Made by a program: the position numbers and the translations under genes | DNA from: Roseovarius sp. TE539 | Lineage (GTDB): Bacteria > Pseudomonadota > Alphaproteobacteria > Rhodobacterales > Rhodobacteraceae | Direction: 5' to 3' | Assembly (NCBI RefSeq): GCF_003298505.1 | Contig: NZ_QNGB01000015.1 | Location: 1 to 64,000, forward strand | Length of the DNA: 64,000 nt | Notes under the pieces: model-generated | Told to the model about the DNA's origin: nothing | Databases searched by the model: none | The model's input: only the letters and a program-made list of their open reading frames with translations | Shown here: positions 1 to 8,600 of the stretch, one piece after another | Position numbering within the stretch: position 1 is the stretch's first letter | How the letters are laid out: each line of letters starts with the position of its first letter

Positions 1-402
1 GTGGTCGTCGCTTGGCTGTGAAGCTTGATCAGCATGCCGATCTCCCGTCTCGCACCTCGTTCAAAACAGATCGTGCCATGAAAAGCGCGGATCGACGAGG
101 GGCTATGTGATCATCCGGGACGGAACATCTAAGAAACAGTGCACATTCAAAAAGGTCGTCAGGAATCTCATGTTCACCGAAATCGCCATAGGTCATTAGC
201 TTTCCTCGAACAAAGGCTGCCCGAATGTGGTCCAAGTGGCGACCCACGCGCAAGGTCTCGAACGTTTGAACCATCCGGATACCGGAAATTCGAGAAAACG
301 GCAGCATTGGTCAAAGTGGGCTCAAACTTGCCCTTGGCATGAAGCGGAAACAGTGATCCCGGCACCGTCAGAGCAGCGCCGGGGTCTTTGACCAGCCCGG
401 GC
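1..402. other. No confident gene at left edge
   Basis: This is the region downstream of mtkB on the minus strand. A minus-strand reading frame of 92 codons (29-307) is open, but its product resembles nothing I recognise and it has no convincing ribosome binding site. I see no RNA gene or clear terminator. It may be a decayed gene or plain intergenic DNA. Confidence 0.4.
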
Positions 403-1287
403 TCAGGCGGCCAGCATTTCCTCCACCACCTCACCGAAGGCCGAGGGCGTGGGAACGATGCAAACCCCGGCATCGCCAAGGATCTCGACCTTTTCCTGTG
501 CGGATTCACCGAATGCCGAGACAATTGCGCCGGCATGCCCCATCCGCCGTCCCTTCGGAGCCGAAAGCCCGGCTATGTAGGCTGCGACCGGCTTGCTCAT
601 ATGGTCGCGGATATAGGCCGCGGCCTCGGCCTCCTGCGGGCCACCGATTTCTCCCACCATGACCACGGCATCGGTATCGGAATCATTCTCGAAGAGTTCC
701 AGAATGTCGCGGAAGCTCGATCCGTTGATCGGGTCACCGCCGATCCCTATGGAGGACGACACCCCGATCCCGCGCGCCTTCATCTGGCTGGCCGCCTCGT
801 ATCCGAGTGTCCCTGACCGGCCAACTATCCCGACCCGGCCCGGCAAGTAGATATGTGGTGGCATGAGCCCGGCAAATGCCTGTCCCGGTGAAATGATGCC
901 GGCACAATTGGGCCCGATCAGGCGCATGCGTTTCTCGGCGCGATATCGGCGCATGTAGCGTTTGACCCGGATCATGTCCTGCGCCGGAATGCCATCGGCG
1001 ATGCAAACACAGGTGCGGATGCCGGCATCGGCGGCTTCCATGATCGAGTCGGCGGCGAAAGGTGGTGGAACGAAACAGATCGCCACCTCGGCATCGGTTT
1101 CCTTTACCGCGCCCTTGACGGTGTTGAAGACGGGCAGACCGTTATGGGTCGCGCCGCCCTTGCCCGGGGTGACACCGCCCACGACATTGGTGCCATAGGC
1201 GCGCATTTCCTCGGCATGGAAACTTCCGATGCGGCCCGTAAGACCGGTGACCAGGACCTTGCTGTTTTCGTCGATCAGGATGGGCAT
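403..1287 (-). CDS. mtkB: Malate--CoA ligase (malate thiokinase) beta subunit; SucD-like
   Basis: CoA-binding and phosphohistidine subunit of an ADP-forming acyl-CoA ligase of the SucCD/MtkAB family, 294 residues. The N-terminal Rossmann CoA-binding part (VLVTGLTGRIGSFHAEE) and the GHAGAIVSAFGES motif with the phosphorylated His (about residue 251) are both present. By sequence alone it could be succinyl-CoA synthetase alpha. The call as malate thiokinase, which activates malate to malyl-CoA in the serine cycle, rests on its position immediately after mtkA and mcl in one unit, with hprA and sgaA next door. Its ATG overlaps the mtkA stop by one base, so the two are translationally coupled. The assignment would fail if no other sucCD exists in the genome. 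Confidence 0.85.
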   Translation of the reverse strand: MPILIDENSKVLVTGLTGRIGSFHAEEMRAYGTNVVGGVTPGKGGATHNGLPVFNTVKGAVKETDAEVAICFVPPPFAADSIMEAADAGIRTCVCIADGIPAQDMIRVKRYMRRYRAEKRMRLIGPNCAGIISPGQAFAGLMPPHIYLPGRVGIVGRSGTLGYEAASQMKARGIGVSSSIGIGGDPINGSSFRDILELFENDSDTDAVVMVGEIGGPQEAEAAAYIRDHMSKPVAAYIAGLSAPKGRRMGHAGAIVSAFGESAQEKVEILGDAGVCIVPTPSAFGEVVEEMLAA

Positions 1288-2477
1288 CAGACCGCCTCCG
1301 CTTGTTGCTTGTCCGCCGCCTTCCAGGCTGCGACCACCTTTTCAGCGGCGTCCGCGAGCGTTTCGGCGGTGGTTATGTTCAGGCCACTTTCCGCCAGGAT
1401 CCGCATGCCTTCCTCGACATTGGTGCCCGACAGGCGGACGACAAGCGGCATGTCGAGCTGCAGCTCCTTCACCGCGCGTATCACCCCTTCCGCGATCCAG
1501 TCGCAGCGATTGATGCCGGCGAAGATATTGACGAGGATCGCCTCTACATTGCGGTCGTTGAGCACGGCCTTGAAGGACATGAGAACCCGCTCAGGGCTGG
1601 CCCCACCGCCGACATCGAGGAAATTCGCCGGCTCTCCTCCGGCGGTCTTGATCATGTCCAGTGTCGCCATGGCCAGCCCCGCGCCGTTCACGATGCAGCC
1701 GATACGTCCGTCAAGGCCGATATAGCTTAGCCCGCGATCCTCGGCGAAGGTTTCCCGGCTGTCTTCCTGGCTCTTGTCGCGCAATTCCGAGATTTCCGGA
1801 TGGCGGAAAAGGGCGTTGTCGTCGAAAGACAGTTTGGCGTCCAGTGCCACGATCTCGCCGGAGCGCGTCACGACCATCGGGTTGATTTCGACCATGTTCG
1901 CGTCCAGCTCGCTCATGGCGCGGTAGCAGCCGGTTATCGTCTTCACGGCCTGGGCGATGAGGGACGGATCCAGCCCGAGCTGAAAGGCGATCTCGCGGGC
2001 CTGGAACGCCTGCATGCCGACCGCCGGATCGACGACCGAACGTACGATCGAGTCCGGTTCACGTGCCGATATCTCTTCGATCTCCATGCCGCCCTCGGCC
2101 GAGGCGACGACGACGACGCGCTCTTCCTTGCGGTCCATCACGAAACCCAGATATATCTCCTGCGCGATGTCGGTGGCCTCTTCTATGTAAAGGCGGCTCA
2201 CGAGCTTGCCCCTGGGTCCGGTCTGGTGTGTTACCAGCTTCCGCCCGAGCATCCATTGAGCGGCATCGGATATTTCCTCCTCGGACGCACAGATGCGCAC
2301 CCCGCCGGCTTTGCCACGGGCGCCCGAATGTATCTGTGCCTTGACCACCCACTTGTCCCCCGACAGTTCGCTGGCGCGGTAAACCGCCTGCTCGGGACTG
2401 TAGGCAATGCCGCCACGAGGCACCTGCACGCCGAACCGCCGGAGCAGGTCCTTGGCCTGATATTCGTGGATATCCAT
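1287..2477 (-). CDS. mtkA: Malate--CoA ligase (malate thiokinase) alpha subunit; SucC-like ATP-grasp
   Basis: ATP-grasp subunit of an acyl-CoA ligase, 396 residues. It shows the family opening [16 protein letters not shown], the grasp-domain segment [17 protein letters not shown], and the C-terminal ligase domain with [13 protein letters not shown] and [16 protein letters not shown] chose the ATG at 2477 because it has a strong GGGAGG site six bases upstream; a longer frame starts at 2516 but would overlap mcl. It lies 10 bp after mcl and is coupled to mtkB. With MtkB it would make malyl-CoA from malate, CoA and ATP, the substrate that the neighbouring lyase splits into glyoxylate and acetyl-CoA. 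Confidence 0.87.
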   Translation of the reverse strand: MDIHEYQAKDLLRRFGVQVPRGGIAYSPEQAVYRASELSGDKWVVKAQIHSGARGKAGGVRICASEEEISDAAQWMLGRKLVTHQTGPRGKLVSRLYIEEATDIAQEIYLGFVMDRKEERVVVVASAEGGMEIEEISAREPDSIVRSVVDPAVGMQAFQAREIAFQLGLDPSLIAQAVKTITGCYRAMSELDANMVEINPMVVTRSGEIVALDAKLSFDDNALFRHPEISELRDKSQEDSRETFAEDRGLSYIGLDGRIGCIVNGAGLAMATLDMIKTAGGEPANFLDVGGGASPERVLMSFKAVLNDRNVEAILVNIFAGINRCDWIAEGVIRAVKELQLDMPLVVRLSGTNVEEGMRILAESGLNITTAETLADAAEKVVAAWKAADKQQAEAV

Positions 2478-2487
2478 CTGAACCTCC

Positions 2488-3429
2488 CTATCCCCTGGCG
2501 GCGATCGCGTCGGCAACGCTCAGCACGTTGTTGGCCATGCGCTCGCTCGCCGCGTCGATCATCTTGCCGTCAAGGCAGGCGGCGCCTCGGCCTTCCGCCT
2601 CGGCCTTCTTCAATTCTTCGAGGATCCGGCGGGCGCGGGTCACCTCGGCCTCGGGCGGAGAGAAAACATCGTTGGCGAGGGTGACCTGACTGGGATGAAT
2701 GGCCCATTTGCCCTCGATCCCCAGTGCCGCGGCACGTCTGGCCGAGGCGGTGTAGGCGTCCGGATCGGAGAAATCCCCGAACGGCCCGTCGATGGCCCGC
2801 AGACCGTATGCGCGGCAGGCCACAGTCATGCGCGACAGTGCGAAATGCCACTGATCGCCGGGATAATCGGGGTTGAGTCCGCCGATCACCACAGTTCGTG
2901 CGCGGTTTGAAGCGGCGTAGTCCGCCACGCCGAAGTGCAGGGCTTCGAGACGACCGGGAGTGGCGGCGATGGACTCGACATTCGCCATTCCGAGCGCGGT
3001 TTCTATCAGCGCCTCGAGACCGATCCTGTGGGTGAAACCCATCGCCTCCTCGATCTGGCTGACCATCGTTTCGACGGTGTACAGGTCTGCCGGCACTCCC
3101 ACCTTTGGCACGAGGATCGTGTCCAGATGCTGTCCAGCCTGCTCGATGATCTCGACGACGTCGCGGTACATGTAGTGCGTGTCCAGACCGTTGATCCGGA
3201 TCGACATTGTCTTGCCCTTGCCACGCCAGTCGATGTCATTGAGCGCCTCGATGATGTTGGCGCGGGCCTGAACCTTGTCGGGCGGCGCCACGGCATCCTC
3301 GAGATCGAGAAAGATGTAGTCGACGTCGCTGTCGGCGGCTTTCTGGATCATGCCGGGGTTGGATCCCGGTACGGCAAGTTCCGAGCGCTGCAGACGCTGC
3401 CTTTTCAGCGGGTGCAGTGTGTAGCTCAT
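2488..3429 (-). CDS. mcl: Malyl-CoA lyase (HpcH/HpaI/CitE family)
   Basis: TIM-barrel C-C lyase of the HpcH/HpaI aldolase (CitE-like) family, 313 residues, the usual size of L-malyl-CoA lyase. Visible motifs are [18 protein letters not shown] near the N-terminus, the metal-site segment [15 protein letters not shown], and the C-terminal [11 protein letters not shown]. It cleaves malyl-CoA to acetyl-CoA plus glyoxylate, closing the serine cycle, and may also act on beta-methylmalyl-CoA. The ATG at 3429 has a GGGAGG site. It is the first gene of the mcl-mtkA-mtkB unit, and a perfect dyad at 3565-3591 lies about 140 bp upstream. Confidence 0.9.
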   Translation of the reverse strand: MSYTLHPLKRQRLQRSELAVPGSNPGMIQKAADSDVDYIFLDLEDAVAPPDKVQARANIIEALNDIDWRGKGKTMSIRINGLDTHYMYRDVVEIIEQAGQHLDTILVPKVGVPADLYTVETMVSQIEEAMGFTHRIGLEALIETALGMANVESIAATPGRLEALHFGVADYAASNRARTVVIGGLNPDYPGDQWHFALSRMTVACRAYGLRAIDGPFGDFSDPDAYTASARRAAALGIEGKWAIHPSQVTLANDVFSPPEAEVTRARRILEELKKAEAEGRGAACLDGKMIDAASERMANNVLSVADAIAARG

Positions 3430-3564
3430 GTTGATTTTCCTCCCTCGATGACCGGAGCGACGCCCGGAGTTTCGCTTTCGTCATGGTCATTGATGGCGGA
3501 AACGCCGGCGCGGGAACACTTTCCGTTGGGTAGCATTCCATGCCCGGGGATGATCAGCGGACCT

Positions 3565-3591
3565 GAACGGGTAGGATCAGTCTACCCGTTC
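3565..3591. promoter_or_regulatory. Candidate operator: perfect 27-bp dyad upstream of mcl
   Basis: Two perfect 10-base arms (GAACGGGTAG at 3565-3574 and its complement CTACCCGTTC at 3582-3591) flank a 7-base spacer. The site lies 136-162 bases upstream of the mcl ATG. A related but imperfect dyad is found at 6124-6147, upstream of sgaA and of the LuxR-type regulator gene. Sharing AACGGGTAG and the mirrored ACCC arm suggests a common regulator, inferred to be the product of the gene at 6263. Confidence 0.6.
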
Positions 3592-3761
3592 TCATGCACA
3601 AGGCGTGCCCTGGCGGCTCAAGGTGTGAAACGATTTGATCTCTGGTCCTGAAAACTGCCGGGCCGTGGCGGGCGACAGTCCTGTTACCGGACAGGACCTC
3701 ACGCCACTGTACGATCCGGTATCTGAACGCGATCCCCTGGCGGATCGCGCACGATACGAAG

Positions 3762-3779
3762 ACGGCCCCGGGGGGCCGT
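3762..3779 (-). terminator. Terminator-like hairpin after hprA
   Basis: ACGGCCCC (3762-3769) can pair with GGGGCCGT (3772-3779), leaving a 2-base apparent loop. It lies about 70 bases after the hprA stop in the direction of transcription. Only a weak T-rich tail follows on the minus strand, so termination efficiency is uncertain. Confidence 0.45.
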
Positions 3780-3848
3780 TGATCAGAAGGCCCGGTGACA
3801 TTGGCAAACTCTGCCAACCCTCCGGTCCCGCCGGAAGGGCAACCGGTT

Positions 3849-4820
3849 TCAGGTCACCACATCAGCCGGCGTGTCACCGGCAAAGAAGGCTTCGAGGTTG
3901 TCGACGGCGCAATGTCCCATCGCGGCCCGGGTCGCGTCAGTTGCGCTGCCGAGGTGCGGGGCCAAAACACACCTTTCATACCTGAGAAATCGCGGATCAA
4001 GCCCGGGTTCGTTCTGATAGACGTCAAGACCGGCGCCCCCCAGCCTGCCGTTGTCGAGCGCATTGAAAAACGCCTCTTCGTCGATGACGTCTCCGCGTGC
4101 CGTATTCACGAGGATGCAACCGGGTTTCATGGCATCAAAGACTCTGGTCCCGATCAGGTGGCGCGTTTCAATTCCTCCCGGGCAGTGAAGAGACAGAAAA
4201 TCGGATTGTGCCGCGACATCCTCAATGCTGTCCAGCTGCGTGGCTGCATGTGCATCGCAGATGTCCTGCGCCACGCGCGAGCGGTTGTGGAAAACAACCT
4301 TCATGCCGAACCCATGATGGGCGCGGCGGGCCATTGCCTGTCCGATGCGGCCGAACCCGACAATTCCAAGAGTTGCCCCGCTGACCTTGCGGCCGATCAG
4401 GTGCATCGGTCGCCAGCCCTTCCAGTCTCCGCCACGGAGTTCCCGCTCCCCTTCACCGATACGACGCGCCGTCGCGATAAGCAATCCCATGGCGATGTCC
4501 GCGGTGCAGTCTGTCAGGACACCGGGTGTGTTCGTGACCGTGATTCCGGCGCTGCGTGCTGCGTCCAGATCGATGTGATTGTAGCCGACACCGTAATTGG
4601 CAAGCAGTTTCACGTTGCCCGCCGCGGCCTCGTAGAAAACCGCCGGGATCCTGTCCGAGACGGTGGGCATCAACGCGTCGTACGATCTGGCCGCTGCCAT
4701 GAAGTCCGCGTCTGTCATCGGCGTGTCAGGGTTGCGGAACACTGCATCGGCAATGCCGGCCAGCCGGTTCTGAACCGCGTCCGGCCAAGCCCGCGTAACG
4801 AGGACTTTCGGCTTTGCCAT
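3849..4820 (-). CDS. hprA: Hydroxypyruvate reductase / glycerate dehydrogenase (D-isomer 2-hydroxyacid dehydrogenase)
   Basis: NAD(P)H-dependent D-2-hydroxyacid dehydrogenase, 323 residues. It has the nucleotide motif GIVGFGRIGQAMARRA and the catalytic Arg/Glu/His set: Arg in NTARGDVIDEEAF, Glu in LDVYQNEPGL and His in VLAPHLGSAT. In the serine cycle it reduces hydroxypyruvate, made by the upstream SgaA, to D-glycerate. The ATG at 4820 is preceded by AAGGAGA; a longer open frame reaches 4949 but overlaps sgaA. It follows sgaA by 17 bp, so the pair is one transcription unit. Glyoxylate reductase activity is an alternative or additional role. Confidence 0.88.
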   Translation of the reverse strand: MAKPKVLVTRAWPDAVQNRLAGIADAVFRNPDTPMTDADFMAAARSYDALMPTVSDRIPAVFYEAAAGNVKLLANYGVGYNHIDLDAARSAGITVTNTPGVLTDCTADIAMGLLIATARRIGEGERELRGGDWKGWRPMHLIGRKVSGATLGIVGFGRIGQAMARRAHHGFGMKVVFHNRSRVAQDICDAHAATQLDSIEDVAAQSDFLSLHCPGGIETRHLIGTRVFDAMKPGCILVNTARGDVIDEEAFFNALDNGRLGGAGLDVYQNEPGLDPRFLRYERCVLAPHLGSATDATRAAMGHCAVDNLEAFFAGDTPADVVT

Positions 4821-4837
4821 TGTTGTCTCCTTGCTGC

Positions 4838-6019
4838 TTACTGCGCGGTTGCGCGGTAATGGGCCTGTGCGGCCGCCACGCCCGAACCCGGTTCGATATC
4901 GGCGCCGGCATCCAGAAGTGACATTTCCGCCGCCGAAATGGCGCCGCAAAGCATCACCGGATTGAGCGATCCCAGGTGGCCGATGCGGAAGGCACGGCCG
5001 GCAAGTTGCGCCAGCCCCGATCCCAACGACGTCTGATAGCGGTAATACGCGGTGGATATCACGTCACGCGCGTCCACACCATCCGGAACGGTGATGGCTG
5101 AAACCGTGTCGGAATGCCATTGTGGCCCATGGGCGACCAGATCGCATCCTTTCCACGCATCGACGGCCGCGCGCACCCCGCCCGCAAGCCTTTGATGGCG
5201 GGACCATACCGTTTCCATTCCGGCGTCAAGCAGCATGTCAAGCGACACCCGGAGCCCGCGTAGCAACTGCGTGGCCGGAGTGTAGGGGAAGTAGCCGGTA
5301 TCGTTGAGCTTTATCATGTCCTCGAAGCTGAAATAACAGCGATTCATGCCGGCTCCGGCGAGCGCGCGATTGGCCTCGAGCGCCTTGTCCGAAACACCGA
5401 GTATGCCCAGACCCGCCGGCAGCATGAAGCCTTTCTGCGAGCCTGATACGGCGAGGTCAACTCCCCACTTCTCCATCTCGAATTCGATTGACGCGATCGA
5501 GCTGACGCCGTCCACGAACAGCATGGCGGGATGGCCTGCCGCGTCCAGCGCTGACCTGACCGCGGCAATGTCGGAGGTCACGCCGGTCGCTGTTTCATTC
5601 TGGGTCGCGAATACCGCCTTTACTTCATGAGCGCTGTCGGCTTCGAGCCTTTTGGCGTATTCCTCTGTCGGGACACCCTTGCCCCATTCCACTTCGCACA
5701 GGTCGACATTCAGTCCGAGCCGTGCGGCCATGTCGGCCCAGAGGTGTGAGAACTGACCAAAACGCGACATCAAGACCCGATCGCCGGGCTTCAACGTGTT
5801 CGTGATGGCGGACTCCCAGGCGCCGGTTCCCGAGGCGGGAAACACGAAGACACGACCGTTTTCCAGTCTGTAGGCCGCCTTGAGATCGGTCAGCAGACTG
5901 GCAACGAAATCTCCGAAATCGGGGGCCCGCATGTCCTCCATCGGGATGTTCATGGCCTGTCGGACGGGTTCGGGCACATTGGTGGGGCCCGGGATGAATA
6001 GGTGCTGGTGGCCGTTCAT
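4838..6019 (-). CDS. sgaA: Serine--glyoxylate aminotransferase
   Basis: Class V PLP aminotransferase, 393 residues. It opens with HLFIPGPTNVPEPVRQAM, typical of the serine-glyoxylate/alanine-glyoxylate group, and has the PLP lysine in AVSGSQKGFMLPAGLG. It transfers the amino group of serine to glyoxylate, giving hydroxypyruvate for HprA and glycine for serine hydroxymethyltransferase. The start at 6019 has GGAG upstream; 34 further in-frame codons exist but look unrelated. It is the first gene of the sgaA-hprA unit, divergent from the regulator at 6263. An imperfect dyad at 6124-6147 lies in the shared upstream region. Confidence 0.9.
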   Translation of the reverse strand: MNGHQHLFIPGPTNVPEPVRQAMNIPMEDMRAPDFGDFVASLLTDLKAAYRLENGRVFVFPASGTGAWESAITNTLKPGDRVLMSRFGQFSHLWADMAARLGLNVDLCEVEWGKGVPTEEYAKRLEADSAHEVKAVFATQNETATGVTSDIAAVRSALDAAGHPAMLFVDGVSSIASIEFEMEKWGVDLAVSGSQKGFMLPAGLGILGVSDKALEANRALAGAGMNRCYFSFEDMIKLNDTGYFPYTPATQLLRGLRVSLDMLLDAGMETVWSRHQRLAGGVRAAVDAWKGCDLVAHGPQWHSDTVSAITVPDGVDARDVISTAYYRYQTSLGSGLAQLAGRAFRIGHLGSLNPVMLCGAISAAEMSLLDAGADIEPGSGVAAAQAHYRATAQ

Positions 6020-6123
6020 GGGTGTCTCCAAAGATGTGTTGCCGTCCTGTATCGTCGTGAACACCGGTTCGGGAAACGCCCGTGTGTATGGCCGTGGCCA
6101 TCGAAGGCAGAGTGCGGTCATCT

Positions 6124-6147
6124 AACGGGTAGGGTGGCCCACCCTTT
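6124..6147. promoter_or_regulatory. Candidate operator: imperfect dyad between sgaA and the LuxR-type gene
   Basis: Here AACGGGTAG (6124-6132) is followed, after six bases, by CCACCCTTT. The core AGGGTGG (6131-6137) and CCACCCT (6139-6145) are perfect inverted repeats around one base. It resembles the perfect dyad at 3565-3591. It lies about 105-128 bases upstream of sgaA and about 115-138 upstream of the regulator, so it could serve both. Confidence 0.5.
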
Positions 6148-6262
6148 CGGGTGAGGTGCGAAACAGCCATTACCGCATGCCGTTGCATACTCAATTTTCG
6201 TTTGATTTCATGGCCTTCCGCGCGTTTAGTGGTGAAATTCACCTTATCGCGAAGGGTCTGGT

Positions 6263-6904
6263 ATGCTGCGGGCAGCAGAAAAGGAACATAACTTGACGGT
6301 TCCCAGCGTCATAGTGGCCGACAGGCAGGCGATCGTGTGTCAGGGTATCGGTTCGCTTGTGGCGCAGTTGCCGGATGTGGCACTTGGAACCCACGCCACC
6401 GATATGGCCGGACTGCGCCGCGCGCTGAATGAAACGGAAGGCTGCACGATCGTCATCGTTGGGGTGAGGCTGGCTGATGCCGATATCAATGGCGTCCTTG
6501 ACATGCTGCGCCGCGAATTTCCCGATGCGATGGTCGTGGTCGTCGCGGAGGAAACGGAGTTTGCCTTCATCCGCACCGCGGTCAAGTCCGGTGCGAATTC
6601 TGTCTGCATGATGAGCCAGATACTCGTGAGCCTTCCCAAGATCCTTGGCAAGCTTGTTGAAGGGCACAGCATACTTCCAACCGACGTATTGCGCCGGCTG
6701 ACCAGCGATAACGGTGATTCCCTCACGCGCCGCGAGCATGAGATACTTGGATTGCTGGTGAACGGCCTGACGAATTTCCAGATATCAGCGCGTCTCGGAC
6801 TGTCCGAGAACACGGTCAAGTATTACCTCAAGACGATATACCAGAAGCTTGATGTGAATTCACGCGGAGGCGCGATCGCCAAGTATGTGGCCGGGCAATA
6901 TTGA
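6263..6904 (+). CDS. LuxR/NarL-type transcriptional regulator with degenerate receiver domain
   Basis: The 213-residue protein has a response-regulator-like N-terminal domain (about 15-130) and a clear LuxR helix-turn-helix (about 153-210). The HTH opens [20 protein letters not shown] and contains [19 protein letters not shown]. The receiver lacks the phospho-acceptor Asp (Gly67 in IVIVGVRLA), the paired acidic residues (only Asp20), the Thr/Ser switch (Ala95) and the conserved Lys (Met117). It is therefore probably not controlled by phosphorylation and may bind a ligand or act constitutively. Being divergent from sgaA-hprA, with related dyads before both serine-cycle units, it is the likely pathway regulator. 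An in-frame TTG at 6293 with AAGGA upstream is an alternative start. Confidence 0.85.
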   Translation: MLRAAEKEHNLTVPSVIVADRQAIVCQGIGSLVAQLPDVALGTHATDMAGLRRALNETEGCTIVIVGVRLADADINGVLDMLRREFPDAMVVVVAEETEFAFIRTAVKSGANSVCMMSQILVSLPKILGKLVEGHSILPTDVLRRLTSDNGDSLTRREHEILGLLVNGLTNFQISARLGLSENTVKYYLKTIYQKLDVNSRGGAIAKYVAGQY

Positions 6905-6919
6905 GCAATGAAGCCGAGC

Positions 6920-8422
6920 TCAGTCCTCGACTTCCAGAAGGTGCCAGCGGATCGCATCGTTCTTGACGGGATCGAGGTTGCGCACGCGTGAGGTCAGCCC
7001 GACCAGTTGGGACACGTGATAGGGGATCAGCGTTCCCGAGTTTTGGAAAATATATTCCTGTGCATCGATATAAAGGGATTTGCGTTCCTCGTAGTCGAGG
7101 GTCCGCCGGGCCTCTTTCAGCATCCGGTCGAAGACCGGGTCGTCGAAATAGCTTTCGTTCCACTTCGCGTCCGACCGGAAGATCTCGTTAAGGGCCTGAT
7201 CTGCGGGACGCTCGTTCCATCGCGTGGCCACGGCATCCTTCTGCATCCAGACCTCTGACCAGTATCCGTCTGTCGCGGCTTTCACGATGCTGACGCGGAT
7301 GCCGGCGGCGGCGGCCTGTTCCTGGTAGGCAACGGCCATCGCGGGCCAGGAGGGATCGAGGGTGGAGATATGCAATTCGACGTCGATCCCGTCGGAATAC
7401 CCGGCTTCCTTCAGCAGGCGCTTTGCCTCGGGTATGTTCTGCGGACAGGAAAGATTCGCGCGGTACTGATCATTCGGAGCGACGGGCGTGTCGCAGGAAA
7501 CGACGCCCCGACCGCCGAGCACCAAGTCCAGAAGTTCCTGCCGATCGGCGGCGAGGCGCAGGGCGCGCCGGACGCGCACATCGTCATACGGCTCCACATC
7601 CGTGCGAAAGACCATTCCGATCCAGTTTCCCGTCGGCACCTGCTGAACGCGGTAACGGTCCGAGCTTTCCAGGACGATCTGCAGTTGTGGCGTGATGCCG
7701 CGCTCCATGTCGATCTGACCGCCAAGGAGGGCCTGAAGACGGGCTTGCGCATCGGGAATGGCGATCACCTCCATGCGCGCGACGCCGGGCGGCCCCTCCC
7801 AGTAGTCATGATTGGCCGTCAGGACAGTGATACCGTCCGGATCGAACCGTTCCACCTTGAACGGTCCGGTGCCGATGCCGGTCTGACCAATGGTCTCGCC
7901 GCTGCCCTGCGGGATGATGCGAAGGCGAAAGTCCATGAATTGCAACGGTATGTCCGCGAAGGGCGACCCGAGCGTGAGTTGCACGCGGTGCGACCCGAGT
8001 GCCTCGACCTTTTCGACCATCGCCACCGGCGCACGGGCCGGGCTGTCACGCTCCGGATCGAGCACACGACGCAGGGAGTAGACAACATCGCTGGCGTCGA
8101 AGGCACTGCCGTCGTGGAAGGTCACGCCCTCGCGCAGGTCGAATGTCCAGACGGTCGCGTCTTCGTTCGCGCTCCAGCCGGTGGCAAGGGCGGGCTGCGG
8201 GGCTCCGTCGGCACCCGGACGCACGAGCCGGTTCATGATCTTTTCCGTAACCTGCAGAACCCGGCCGTTGGCGATCGGATCGAGCGATGAACGCGCACCG
8301 AAACCGAGATCATGTGCGCAGCGAAACGTGCCCGTGGGTTCCGCAAGCGCAAAACCCGCAAGGCTGATGGCAAATACAAAGGCGCTGGCGACATGGCGTA
8401 TCAAGGGGATCCTCCGCACCAA
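6920..8422 (-). CDS. ABC transporter substrate-binding protein, family 5 (peptide/nickel type)
   Basis: Periplasmic solute-binding protein of the DppA/OppA type, 500 residues. It has a signal peptide ending near AGFALA and the family segment WTFDLREGVTFHDGSAFDASDVVYSLRRVLDP. The substrate cannot be read from sequence: peptides, opines, glutathione and nickel chelates are all handled by this family. No permease or ATPase gene is adjacent, so it is an orphan component here. It converges with the regulator at 6263, with only 15 bp between them, and diverges from the EamA gene at 8601. Any role in C1 or glyoxylate metabolism would be guesswork. Confidence 0.85.
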   Translation of the reverse strand: MVRRIPLIRHVASAFVFAISLAGFALAEPTGTFRCAHDLGFGARSSLDPIANGRVLQVTEKIMNRLVRPGADGAPQPALATGWSANEDATVWTFDLREGVTFHDGSAFDASDVVYSLRRVLDPERDSPARAPVAMVEKVEALGSHRVQLTLGSPFADIPLQFMDFRLRIIPQGSGETIGQTGIGTGPFKVERFDPDGITVLTANHDYWEGPPGVARMEVIAIPDAQARLQALLGGQIDMERGITPQLQIVLESSDRYRVQQVPTGNWIGMVFRTDVEPYDDVRVRRALRLAADRQELLDLVLGGRGVVSCDTPVAPNDQYRANLSCPQNIPEAKRLLKEAGYSDGIDVELHISTLDPSWPAMAVAYQEQAAAAGIRVSIVKAATDGYWSEVWMQKDAVATRWNERPADQALNEIFRSDAKWNESYFDDPVFDRMLKEARRTLDYEERKSLYIDAQEYIFQNSGTLIPYHVSQLVGLTSRVRNLDPVKNDAIRWHLLEVED

Positions 8423-8600
8423 AAGGGTTTGCGCGGGAAGTTAAACCCGACACGAACGGCCATGTCCAATAAATGATATGCCGCGATGAAAAACAGGGTC
8501 CGTTGTCGTGGATTGATGCGGGGGTGGCGGCCCCGGGAATGTTGGGATACCCCTCGGGCGAGACCGGTCGACCGTTTCTCGATGCAATCAGGTTGAAGTG

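Larger units (their letters stand above)
3430..3848. other. Intergenic control region between hprA and mcl
   Basis: This stretch of about 420 bases has no credible gene. It contains the end of the sgaA-hprA unit, including a terminator-like hairpin at 3762-3779, and the upstream control region of mcl-mtkA-mtkB, including the dyad at 3565-3591. Both flanking units run on the minus strand. Confidence 0.7.

Noticed and set aside
403-2477. Calling the ligase pair sucCD of the TCA cycle
   Set aside because: Immediate linkage to malyl-CoA lyase and serine-cycle genes favours malate thiokinase. The alternative is kept in the entry.
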